A DNA stretch of 64,000 nt from Nocardioides luteus. Lineage in GTDB: Bacteria > Actinomycetota > Actinomycetes > Propionibacteriales > Nocardioidaceae. Shown in pieces: positions 53,964-62,095 of this stretch. The stretch spans positions 4,704,501-4,768,500 of the forward strand of contig NZ_JADOVJ010000001.1 in assembly GCF_015752315.1 (NCBI RefSeq), given 5' to 3'. The notes below the pieces were generated by a model. That model did no database searches. It was not told the DNA's origin and was given only the letters and a program-made list of their open reading frames with translations. The position numbers and the translations under genes were made by a program. Each line of letters starts with the position of its first letter. The first letter of the stretch is position 1.

Positions 53964-55205
53964 CTACGCGCCTCGGGTCACACCAGAGGTCTCGAGAAGC
54001 TCACCCAGGTCGCGCTCGACCAACCCGTCGGTGCCGCCGTTCCCGTGCGCCGCGACGACGGCCCGCAGCCGGGCGCGGGTGATGTCGGAGACGTACGCCA
54101 TCTCGGCCTTGGCCGCGTTCGAACCGGGCCGGGTCGTCTCGGCGATCTGCACCGACCAGCACGTACGCCGCGCCCCGTCCTCCACGTTGGCCAGCGCGAC
54201 CGCGTGGCCGGTGGTGCCGGAGCCGGCGAAGAAGTCGAGGACCCTCGCGTCGGTCGGCATCGTGGCCAGGATCCGGCGGATCAGTCCGGTCGGCTTCGGC
54301 GACTCGAACAGCGGCCCCACCAGCGACTTCAGCTCGGCGACGGCGGAGTCGGTCGAGCCGATCTCCTCGGCCAGCCAGATCGTGGTGAGCTTCTTGCGGC
54401 GGGCATCGCCCGAGGCGTCGCGGGAGAGCCAGTCGCGCTGGTAGACGTCGACCCGCTCCCCCAGCTTCCCGCGTACGCGACGGCACATCAGGTCGTCAGG
54501 GCGGGCCTCGATCAGCGGGGCGCTCCACCGCCAGACCGCCGGGCGGCCGTCACCGAAGACCGGCCAGATCTCCTGGCTCCCGTCGAACGGCTCGACACTG
54601 ACGCGGCCGGAGTCCGGGTCTCCCCACACCGGGAAGTGGAGCGTCCGGGCGGTCGCCGGGTTGAACTTCTTGTTGGTGTTGCGCAGCGGGAGCCGTCGGT
54701 AGTGGCGCCCGTCGTCGGTGACCAGCGGGAAGTCCCGCTCGTTGACGGCCTCGGGGATGCTCGACTCCAGCGCACAGGACCGGGCGTCCTTGGCGTAGAC
54801 CAGCAGATACTCGTGGGAGGTCGCGAACCCGTTGCCGAGCTGGCGGCCCTTGGGGTTGAGGTTGACCACGATCTGCGCGAGGTGGTTGCGCTCGTCGAAG
54901 ACCTCGTCCATCAGCACCTTGAGGTGGGCGGCCTCGTTGTCGTCGATCGAGACGTAGATCGCCGCGCGCTCCGACATCACGGTGCGCGCCGCCTCCAGCC
55001 GGGGCCGCATCATCGCGATCCAGGCCTCGTGGCGGCCGGCCCGCTTGCCATCTTTCCCGCGCCGGTCGTCGTGGTAGGCGAAGAGGCTGCCGGTGTTGTA
55101 GGGCGGGTCGATGTAGATCAGGTCGAAGGTCTCGCCCGCCGCCGAGAGCGCCTGGAGCACGTCGAGGTTGTCGCCCTCGACGAAGGTGTTCCACGGCTCC
55201 CGCAC
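53964..55205 (-). CDS. Site-specific DNA methyltransferase (beta class), solitary
   Basis: 413 residues. Motif IV FDLIYIDPPYNTGS (about 27-40) precedes motif I VLDFFAGSGTTGHAVALAN (about 322-340), the order of beta-class N6-adenine methyltransferases, including type III Mod subunits. DPPY indicates amino-group methylation (N6-A or N4-C). The middle (100-300) is the probable target-recognition domain. Neither flank encodes a restriction subunit. GTG 55205 is 10 bp after the lipoprotein stop; a good Shine-Dalgarno is missing, so the start is less sure. Confidence 0.9.
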   Translation of the reverse strand: MREPWNTFVEGDNLDVLQALSAAGETFDLIYIDPPYNTGSLFAYHDDRRGKDGKRAGRHEAWIAMMRPRLEAARTVMSERAAIYVSIDDNEAAHLKVLMDEVFDERNHLAQIVVNLNPKGRQLGNGFATSHEYLLVYAKDARSCALESSIPEAVNERDFPLVTDDGRHYRRLPLRNTNKKFNPATARTLHFPVWGDPDSGRVSVEPFDGSQEIWPVFGDGRPAVWRWSAPLIEARPDDLMCRRVRGKLGERVDVYQRDWLSRDASGDARRKKLTTIWLAEEIGSTDSAVAELKSLVGPLFESPKPTGLIRRILATMPTDARVLDFFAGSGTTGHAVALANVEDGARRTCWSVQIAETTRPGSNAAKAEMAYVSDITRARLRAVVAAHGNGGTDGLVERDLGELLETSGVTRGA

Positions 55206-55215
55206 GCGGGGAACG

Positions 55216-55746
55216 TTAGCCGACCGGGATATCGGTGGAGAGCAACGCGACCGATCGCTCGGCCACCAGGCACTGGATCTTGGTGCTCTTGGGCGGGGTG
55301 ACGTGGAGGACCACGTCGGCGCCGGAGGTGGAGGCCGTGATGGTCGCCGGGTCCGGAGCCTCGCAGCCGTCGTAGACGGTCTGGGCATAGAGCCGCTGGC
55401 CGGACGGGACATGGGCAAGCAGCCTGGTCGCCTCGGTGGTGAACGAGTCCTGGAGCGAGGTGCCGAGGCCGGCAGCGTACGCCTGGATCGCGGCCGCGTC
55501 CGGGAGCGGGGTTGCGGTCTTCTCCAGGTCTCCCTCGGCCGCACCGCCGGCGGAGACGAGGCCACGGACGGGCTTCTCCGAGCTCGGCGGACGGGACGGC
55601 TCGGGCTGCGACTTGGGCGTGCCTGGCGAGGAGGCGGAGGGCGTCGGGCTCGAGCCCGGGTCGGTCGCCTCGTCGGGGCTGCCGCAGGAGGAGACCAGGA
55701 GCGCCGTCGCAGCGACTGCGAGTGGGAGAAGACGCGTGGGGTGCAT
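55216..55746 (-). CDS. Lipoprotein of unknown function
   Basis: 176 residues. Signal peptide with lipobox (LVSSC) at Cys 21; then a Ser/Pro-rich linker (about 22-65) and a small domain (65-176) with two Cys (YDGCEAPD, KIQCLVAERS). No family recognised. It lies 10 bp upstream of the methyltransferase gene and may share its transcript. It is divergent from the mug-like gene. Confidence 0.78.
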   Translation of the reverse strand: MHPTRLLPLAVAATALLVSSCGSPDEATDPGSSPTPSASSPGTPKSQPEPSRPPSSEKPVRGLVSAGGAAEGDLEKTATPLPDAAAIQAYAAGLGTSLQDSFTTEATRLLAHVPSGQRLYAQTVYDGCEAPDPATITASTSGADVVLHVTPPKSTKIQCLVAERSVALLSTDIPVG

Positions 55747-55823
55747 ATTTCACATACTTCCCACGGCACCCGGCTGTTGCACCCCCGAGGGCCCGGTCGT
55801 TACGGAGATGGAAAGATCACGCC

Positions 55824-56399
55824 GTGGCCCGCTTCACCCAGGCCGAGCTCCAGACCTACTACGGCGCCTCGGTCCCCGACCTCCTCCCGGCAGACGACCA
55901 GCCGCTGCGCCTCCTCTTCGTCGGCATCAACCCCGGCCTGTGGACCGCGGCGACCCAGACCCACTTCGCGCACCCGCTGAACCGCTTCTACCCCGCGATC
56001 TTCCGCGCCGGGATCACCACCCGGCCGATCGACGCCTCCGCGGGAATGACTCCGGAGGACCGCGACTACTTCCGGTCCCGGGGCATCGGCTTCACCAACA
56101 TCGTCCGGCGTGCCACGGCCAAGGCCTCCGAGCTCTCCAACGCCGAGCTCAAGGAGGGCGGCGCCGAGCTGTTCTCCCTGGTCGCACGGAGGAAACCGGC
56201 CGTGGTCGCGATCGCCGGGATCACCGCCTACCGCACCGCGTTCAACCGCCCCAAGGCCAAGCAGGGCCGCCAGCCCGAGCCCTTGGCGGGCGCCGAACTC
56301 TGGGTGGTGCCGAACCCGTCGGGCCTCAACGCCCACGAGACGGTGCCGACCCTGGCCGCCGCCTACGCCGAGGCGGCCCGCGCCGCCGGGCTGATCTGA
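55824..56399 (+). CDS. mug: Mismatch-specific (G:T/U) DNA glycosylase, Mug/TDG type
   Basis: 191 residues. The catalytic strand LLFVGINPGLWTAATQTHF holds the GINPG motif with the water-activating Asn, and VVPNPSGLNAHE near residue 163 is the second signature (NPSGLN). It removes uracil or thymine mispaired with G to start base-excision repair. GTG 55824 is the start that gives the usual N-terminus. Its stop is 5 bp from the convergent coiled-coil gene. Confidence 0.93.
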   Translation: MARFTQAELQTYYGASVPDLLPADDQPLRLLFVGINPGLWTAATQTHFAHPLNRFYPAIFRAGITTRPIDASAGMTPEDRDYFRSRGIGFTNIVRRATAKASELSNAELKEGGAELFSLVARRKPAVVAIAGITAYRTAFNRPKAKQGRQPEPLAGAELWVVPNPSGLNAHETVPTLAAAYAEAARAAGLI

Positions 56400-56403
56400 G
56401 ACC

Positions 56404-57585
56404 TCAGAACCCGGAGGGAGCCTCCGGCAGCTCCGGGACCCCGAGCTTGGCCAGCAGCGCGACCGCGTCGTCGGCCGAGACCCTCGCGGACTGTGAGTGC
56501 AGCATGTCATCGACAGCGAGGTCCACCTCGGCGGTGAGACAGACGAGCACGTCCTCGCCCTCGGCCTCGGCCGGCCCTTGGAAGGCGAGCACGGGCAGGT
56601 AGGCCAGGTCCAGGGATGCGGCCTTCTGCAGGAGACGTACGGCGCCGAGCACGTCGGCACGCGGATCAGTGACCTCGAGCGGGCGGCCCTCGACGGACGC
56701 CACCCCGTCGGCCGGCACCTCGACCACACCGGCGGTGGAGGGGATGTCGTACTGCTCCACCACGGCGATCCCGCCGGGGTGCACCACGACGGCCTCGATC
56801 TCGCGGCCGGAGACCGGGACGTTGAGCACGACCAGCGCCGACTCGAGCTGGCCCAGCGCCTGGCGGAGCTTCTCCTCGCCGAAGGTCTCCGGCGCACCGA
56901 GGTCGAGCATCCAGCCGCCCGCGGCGGTGGCGACCCAGGAGGCGGTCTCCTGCTCCTTGAGCGCCATCAGCTTCTCGGCCTCCTGGCGCAGCCGGTCCCG
57001 CTCCAGCGCCGCGTCGTGCGCGCGCCGGCGCTCGTCGTCGAGCTCGGCGCGCAGCATCGCGACCTCGCTCTCGGCCAGCTGCTGCAGCTCCCGGCGGCGC
57101 TCCGCCTCCCGGGCACGCTCCTCGGCGGCCTGCTTCTCGGCCCGCAGCCGGGCGACCTCGAAGCGGCGTACGCCCTCCTCCAGCAGGCCGAGGGTGCGGT
57201 CCGAGACCGCGACGTCGGCCCCCGACTCCAGCCGGTCGCGCAGCGCACCCCAGTTGACCTCGGGGTGGTCGGTGACCAGCGCGTCCAGCACCTTCAGGAG
57301 TACGTCACCCTCCACTCCCGCACGCGCGGCCAGCGATGCCTGGTTGAACCGAGCCGGCGCGGGAGCCGAGGCCGAGACGGGCGCCGAGGCGGGCGCCGGG
57401 GCCGGAGCCAGGCTCCACTGCCCCGGAGGCCCCTCGACGAAACCTCCCGAGCCGAGCACGGCGAGCAGCTCCTCCTCGGTCAGCAGGACCCGCTTCCCCT
57501 TCAGCGCGGCGCGCAGGACCTGCAGGCTCAACGGAGCCCGCAGGCGCAGGATCTCGGCGACGGCCGGCTTTGAGGATTCAGGCAT
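56404..57585 (-). CDS. Coiled-coil protein with NERD-like C-terminal domain
   Basis: 393 residues. Residues 1-65 and 80-125 are small helical (winged-helix-like) modules joined by an Ala/Pro linker. Residues 135-220 form a charged coiled coil (AEERAREAERRRELQQLAES). Residues 235-385 resemble the nuclease-related NERD domain: LVVLNVPVSGREIEAVVVHP then GGIAVVEQYD. The usual catalytic E-x-K at that place reads EQYD, so nuclease activity is doubtful. Function unknown. Confidence 0.7.
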   Translation of the reverse strand: MPESSKPAVAEILRLRAPLSLQVLRAALKGKRVLLTEEELLAVLGSGGFVEGPPGQWSLAPAPAPASAPVSASAPAPARFNQASLAARAGVEGDVLLKVLDALVTDHPEVNWGALRDRLESGADVAVSDRTLGLLEEGVRRFEVARLRAEKQAAEERAREAERRRELQQLAESEVAMLRAELDDERRRAHDAALERDRLRQEAEKLMALKEQETASWVATAAGGWMLDLGAPETFGEEKLRQALGQLESALVVLNVPVSGREIEAVVVHPGGIAVVEQYDIPSTAGVVEVPADGVASVEGRPLEVTDPRADVLGAVRLLQKAASLDLAYLPVLAFQGPAEAEGEDVLVCLTAEVDLAVDDMLHSQSARVSADDAVALLAKLGVPELPEAPSGF

Positions 57586-57684
57586 AAGGGCTGGTTACAG
57601 GGGTCGTTCTCGCAGGCGCGGCGATCGTACACCGGCCCACCGACAATCGAGCTCCGCCAGGAGCCGTTGCGTGGAACAAGACGA

Positions 57685-57714
57685 GGCCCCGGACACCGCC
57701 AGGTGTCCGGGGCC
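57685..57714 (-). terminator. Terminator of the subtilase gene
   Basis: A perfect 13-bp stem (57685-57697 with 57702-57714, arm GGCCCCGGACACC), 4-nt loop, 12 bp past the stop at 57726. Confidence 0.88.
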
Positions 57715-57725
57715 CCGTCATCGAG

Positions 57726-60700
57726 CTAGTCCAAAGGCTTCAGGTCGAAGTTGTAGACGGTCGTCTGACCAGCCACGATCTGCGCCTTCTTGGTCGCCGG
57801 CACGAAGCCGTCGGCCGCGACGATCACCTGGAGCGGCGCGTTGGACTTCTGCATCCAGTACCCGTAGGTGCCGTCCGCCTTCGTCCGCAGCGTCACGTCG
57901 TAGGACACACCGTCGAGAGCCACGACAGCTCCCTCGAGCGGCTCACCCGAACCCGTCACCGTGCCCGTGATCTTGCCCCAGCCGGAGGGCGCCTTCACGA
58001 TCATGGTCGCCGGGACCGGCGCCACGGTGTAGGGGGTGTTGTTCCCGATGACCACGTCGGCCGTGTAGGTGCCCGGCTGGTCGACCGTGGCGTCGAACGT
58101 GACGATCGCGGTGACCGCCTTGCCCGGCGCCAGCGTGAACGACGGCGGCTGGACGTCCAGCCACGCGACGCCACCGCCGCCGGTCTCACCGGTCACATCG
58201 AGGATGATGTTGGAGTCGGGGAACCCGAGCTCCGCGGCGTCCGTCGGCTCCGGCGTACCGCAGGCGTCGGAGGCCAGATAGGTCGGCGACGTCTCGGCAG
58301 CGGGGTTGCCGCCGAAGTAGACCGCCGCACCTGCCACCGAGACGACCAGGATGTCGTCCGGCGCGATCTCCGCGGAGGCCGCGACCGGCACCGTGTAGGT
58401 CGAGCCGAAGTCGCTGGTCACCGTCGTGGTGCCCGACCCGATCGGGGTCAGGTTGGCGAAGGTGAACGCAGCACCGGCCGGCAGGGTGTAGAGCGTCGCC
58501 GTCACCGGCGTGTTCCCGTTGGCCGTCTCCTGGACCGCGAAGCTCACGCTGGTCGGCGTGAAGCCTCCGGAGATCCCGAAGTCGCCCGGCGAGTAGGTGC
58601 GCAGGATCGTCGTGGTCCCCGAGGGGCACGCGACGGAGCTGGACTGCACGACCTCGTGCGAGCTCGAGTGGGACAGCGTCGTCTCACCCGCCGGCGTGGG
58701 CGCGATCGCGGTGACCGAGGGCTTCCCCGACGTACCGAGCTTGCTGCCCGGCTTCGAGGAGGTCAGGCCCGACGACTTCGAGCCGGCGCCCGCCTTCGTC
58801 TTGACCGCGGTGGCCTTCTTGGTGGTGCTCTTGGTGACGCCGGCCGAGGCGGTCTTGTCACCCAGGATGACGACCTCCTCGCCGGTGGCACCCAGATCGA
58901 CCTCGACCGGCGCCGAGCCGGTGTTGGCGATCTTCAGGTTGCGCGAGACGGAGCCACCCATCGCGAGGCTGGCGTTGAGCGCCGTCTGGGTGACGGCGAG
59001 CCGGCCGGCCTTGAGCTGGGCGTCGGAGGTGACGGTCGCGTCCTCGGCGACGGTGACGTCGCGGCTGACCGAGACATAGTCGGGCGCGGTGATGCTCACG
59101 CCGTACGCACCGGTCACCGCGTCGACGCTGTAGGAGCCGTCCGCGTCGGTCTCGACCGTCTTGGCGGACCCGCCGGCCGCCGGGGTCAGGGTGACCTCGG
59201 CGCCGTCGATGCCCGACTTGGTGTTGTAGTCGGTGACGACACCGGAGACCGTGCCCATCGGGGCCAGGTCGAAGGTGATCGACTTGTCGTCGCTCAGCGA
59301 GGCGGTGTTGAGCGAGAACTGCGTGCCGATCGTGCCGGTGGCGTTCTCGATGCCGACGGTGGCCGAGCCACCCAGGGCCCGGTCCCCAGCGGGAAGGTCC
59401 CCGTAGCCCAGCTCGACCCGGCCGTCCTCGAAGAGGGTGACCGAGAAGTCGAGCGCGTCCGTCGTGCCGAGCAGGAGGATGTCCCGCCACTCGATGACGA
59501 ACGCGTCCTCACCGTCGACGGTCGTCGCCCCGGTGAACACGTCCGCGTCGCCACGGGCGTCCAGGTCGTCCCAGAACGGGTAGATCGCCGCGTTCGGCAC
59601 GCTCGCCGACGGGATCCCACCGTTGGCGTAGGCCGTGCTCGAGGCGAGGAAGTTCACGTGACCGTTCGAGGTGACGTACGCCTTGGCATAGCTGCCGCCG
59701 TAGAGCGGGAAGCTGAACGGCAGGTCCACCGAGGCGGCCACGTCGTCGCCCTCGAGCCCGAGAGCGGTGGTTCCCGAACGTACGCCGCTCGAGCCCTCGG
59801 AGCAGAAGTACCCGTAGTCGTCGTAGGAGAAGACCACCTTCACGTGGTGGGTCTTGTTGCCCGTGACCTCGATCTCCGAGCTCGTGGCCTCGGCACAGCC
59901 CGACCCCTCGGTGAAGATCGTGTACGTCCCCTCCGGGACGCCCGCGAACGAGTAGGTGCCGTCGGCGCCTGCGGTCGCGGACAGGTTGCCCGGCGACAGC
60001 TGGACCTCGGCCCCGGCGACCGGGGCATCGGTGCCGGCGTTGGTGACCGTGCCGCTGACCGTGTACTTCGGAGCCTCGGCGAGGTCGAAGTCGACGGTCG
60101 TGGTGGCGTCCTCGGTGACGGTCGCGGACCCGGTCTCGGTGATGAAACCGAAGGCCGAGGTGGTCAGCTCGTAGTCGCCGACGTAGACGTCGGCCGAGAA
60201 GTGACCCTCCGCGTCGGTGGTGAGGGTGCGGTCGAGGGTGTCACCGTCGAGCTCGACGGTCGCGCCCGCGATCGGGTCGCCGCCGCTGGTGACGGTGCCG
60301 GCGACCGTGCCGCCCTCGGCCGGGGCCAGGGCGATCAGGCGTGCCAGGTCGAGGTAGCCCTCGCCGTACACGTTGTTGTTCGCGGCGGTGCCGCCGCAGG
60401 TGGTGTCGTCGACGTCGGTCGCCGCCTCGTTGAGCAGGCGGCGGGTCTCCTCGACGTTGCCGATCAGGGTCGGGTTGTAGCTCCACAGCGCCGCGACGGC
60501 GCCGGCCAGGTGCGGCGCGGCCATCGAGGTGCCGTTGTAGCTGGCGTACCCACCACCCGGGACGGACGAGCGTACGTTCACGCCCGGTGCCGCGATGTTG
60601 GGCTTGACCAGACCGTCCTGCCCCGGGCCGCGGCCCGAGAACGAGGCGACCGTGCCGGAGGAGTCGACTGCGCCTACGGAGTAGGTGAGCGTGTTCGCGC

Positions 60701-61766
60701 CCGGCGAGGACGTCCCCTGGCACATGGAGCCCGGGTTGCCCGAGGCCCACGAGGAGAACTGGCCGGCTGCGTTCCAGGCGGCGTTCACGTCGTCGAAGAA
60801 GGAGTCGATGTAGCCGACGCCGTTCCAGCCCCAGGAGTTGTTGATGACGTGCGGACGCTTGGACACGTCCGGGTTCTCGCCGTCGGCGTCGGTCGGCTCC
60901 AGCAGCCACCAGCCCGACTCGAGGAGACCGGCGTCGGTGCCGCAGCAGCCGTTGGTCTCGATCCACTCGGCGTCGGGGGCGACACCGATCTGGTTGCCGG
61001 CGCCGTCGTCGCCGACCATGGTGCCCATGGTGTGGGTGCCGTGGCCGTCGAGGTCACAGGGACCGCTGGAGCAGTCGCCGTAGGCGTCGAACCAGTTGTA
61101 GTCGTGGGTGAAGGTGCCGTCGCCGTTGTTGCCGCGGTACTGGCCGACCAGGGCCGGGTGGGTGTAGTCGGTGCCGGAGTCGACGCTGGAGACGACGATG
61201 CCGGCGCCGGTCGCGCCCTGCGCCCAGGCCTCGGGAGCATGGATGAAGTCGATGCCCCACTCGGTGCCCTGCGGCGCCTTGGTGGCCGTCTCCTCCTTGA
61301 CCGGCTCGACGAGCGAGAGCTTGGCCCGTTCGTGGACGGTCTTGATCTCGGGGTCGGCGGCCAGCTTCAGGGCCAGCTCCTCGGAGCCGCCCTTGACCAG
61401 GATCGCGTTCGAGATCGCGTACGTCGTGTAGCTGGCCTTGGCGGCGTCGAGCTGCGCGACGGCCCCGGCCTGGGAGGCCTTCGCCGTCTTCTCCAGCGCG
61501 TCGACGACGTACTGACCGCGCTCGGTCCAGTCCTTGATGGACGTGGCGGGCCCGAGGTTGGCCTTGTCGGAGAACCGGAGCCAGAAGTCGGTCGAGTCCG
61601 ACTTCTCGAACTTCGACTCGAGGGTGGACGAGAGCTTGGCCGCGGGGGCCTTGTCGTCGGCTGTAGGGGTGCCGGCGAATGCGGGGGTGGCGGCAAGCAT
61701 CGCAGCGGTTGCGGCGAGTATGCCCGTGGCTGCTACGGCCGATCGGCCGAGGCGTGAATATCTCAA
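57726..61766 (-). CDS. Large secreted subtilisin-family (S8) serine protease
   Basis: 1,346 residues from TTG 61766, supported by AAGGAG 7 nt upstream. Signal peptide to about residue 31. Residues 45-150 are a propeptide-like region. The S8 domain (about 165-480) has Asp 196 (SSVDSGTDY), His 242 (DGHGTH) and Ser 414 (NGTSMAAPH). Then come carboxypeptidase-regulatory-type beta-sandwich repeats (about 490-540, 570-620, 860-910 and near the C-terminus), separated by a lectin/NIDO-like module with YPFWDDLD. A Lys/Ser/Thr-rich linker lies near 985-1020. Extracellular degradation of proteins. Confidence 0.93.
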   Translation of the reverse strand: MRYSRLGRSAVAATGILAATAAMLAATPAFAGTPTADDKAPAAKLSSTLESKFEKSDSTDFWLRFSDKANLGPATSIKDWTERGQYVVDALEKTAKASQAGAVAQLDAAKASYTTYAISNAILVKGGSEELALKLAADPEIKTVHERAKLSLVEPVKEETATKAPQGTEWGIDFIHAPEAWAQGATGAGIVVSSVDSGTDYTHPALVGQYRGNNGDGTFTHDYNWFDAYGDCSSGPCDLDGHGTHTMGTMVGDDGAGNQIGVAPDAEWIETNGCCGTDAGLLESGWWLLEPTDADGENPDVSKRPHVINNSWGWNGVGYIDSFFDDVNAAWNAAGQFSSWASGNPGSMCQGTSSPGANTLTYSVGAVDSSGTVASFSGRGPGQDGLVKPNIAAPGVNVRSSVPGGGYASYNGTSMAAPHLAGAVAALWSYNPTLIGNVEETRRLLNEAATDVDDTTCGGTAANNNVYGEGYLDLARLIALAPAEGGTVAGTVTSGGDPIAGATVELDGDTLDRTLTTDAEGHFSADVYVGDYELTTSAFGFITETGSATVTEDATTTVDFDLAEAPKYTVSGTVTNAGTDAPVAGAEVQLSPGNLSATAGADGTYSFAGVPEGTYTIFTEGSGCAEATSSEIEVTGNKTHHVKVVFSYDDYGYFCSEGSSGVRSGTTALGLEGDDVAASVDLPFSFPLYGGSYAKAYVTSNGHVNFLASSTAYANGGIPSASVPNAAIYPFWDDLDARGDADVFTGATTVDGEDAFVIEWRDILLLGTTDALDFSVTLFEDGRVELGYGDLPAGDRALGGSATVGIENATGTIGTQFSLNTASLSDDKSITFDLAPMGTVSGVVTDYNTKSGIDGAEVTLTPAAGGSAKTVETDADGSYSVDAVTGAYGVSITAPDYVSVSRDVTVAEDATVTSDAQLKAGRLAVTQTALNASLAMGGSVSRNLKIANTGSAPVEVDLGATGEEVVILGDKTASAGVTKSTTKKATAVKTKAGAGSKSSGLTSSKPGSKLGTSGKPSVTAIAPTPAGETTLSHSSSHEVVQSSSVACPSGTTTILRTYSPGDFGISGGFTPTSVSFAVQETANGNTPVTATLYTLPAGAAFTFANLTPIGSGTTTVTSDFGSTYTVPVAASAEIAPDDILVVSVAGAAVYFGGNPAAETSPTYLASDACGTPEPTDAAELGFPDSNIILDVTGETGGGGVAWLDVQPPSFTLAPGKAVTAIVTFDATVDQPGTYTADVVIGNNTPYTVAPVPATMIVKAPSGWGKITGTVTGSGEPLEGAVVALDGVSYDVTLRTKADGTYGYWMQKSNAPLQVIVAADGFVPATKKAQIVAGQTTVYNFDLKPLD

Positions 61767-62095
61767 GGTGGGTCTCCTTGCGGAAACCGTCGGCAAAGCC
61801 CGTGACAGATCGTGCGCGTTTCCCGGGTGATGCGGACGGATCGAATATTGCCGCCCGAAATCGTTCTCGGGATTTGTTACAGGTAAAGACACTCCGGCCA
61901 CCTGAGCGCGGCAGATACCTGCCAATGTCGTAAAAGCGTCACGCAGACTAGACAGGTTGGCGAGTCAAATATGACACGGGCGCGTCATTGACACCGGGCC
62001 CGGTATCCACGCCGATCGAACGGCCCCTCGCTGACCGCGGGTCGTTGGGGCAGGTCCGCTTTCCGTTCGCTGTACGTTTTTGTGAAAGGAGGGGC
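61767..62095. other. 329-bp intergenic region between divergent genes
   Basis: It holds the 5' regions of the leftward subtilase and rightward 603-residue gene. TTGACA occurs at 61988-61993 (+), but no good -10 at the right distance. A leader hairpin CCCGA...TCGGG lies near 61855-61875 (minus). AAAGGAGG (62084-62091) is the Shine-Dalgarno of the 62096 gene. I searched for a ydaO-type riboswitch and see none. Confidence 0.4.

Noticed and set aside
58656..61757. 1,033-codon open frame on the + strand opposite the subtilase
   Set aside because: A shadow of the high-GC minus-strand gene; the subtilase frame has complete catalytic motifs.
61767..62095. ydaO-type riboswitch upstream of the subtilase
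   Set aside because: Actinobacterial cell-wall enzymes often have one, but I could not find the conserved core sequence here.
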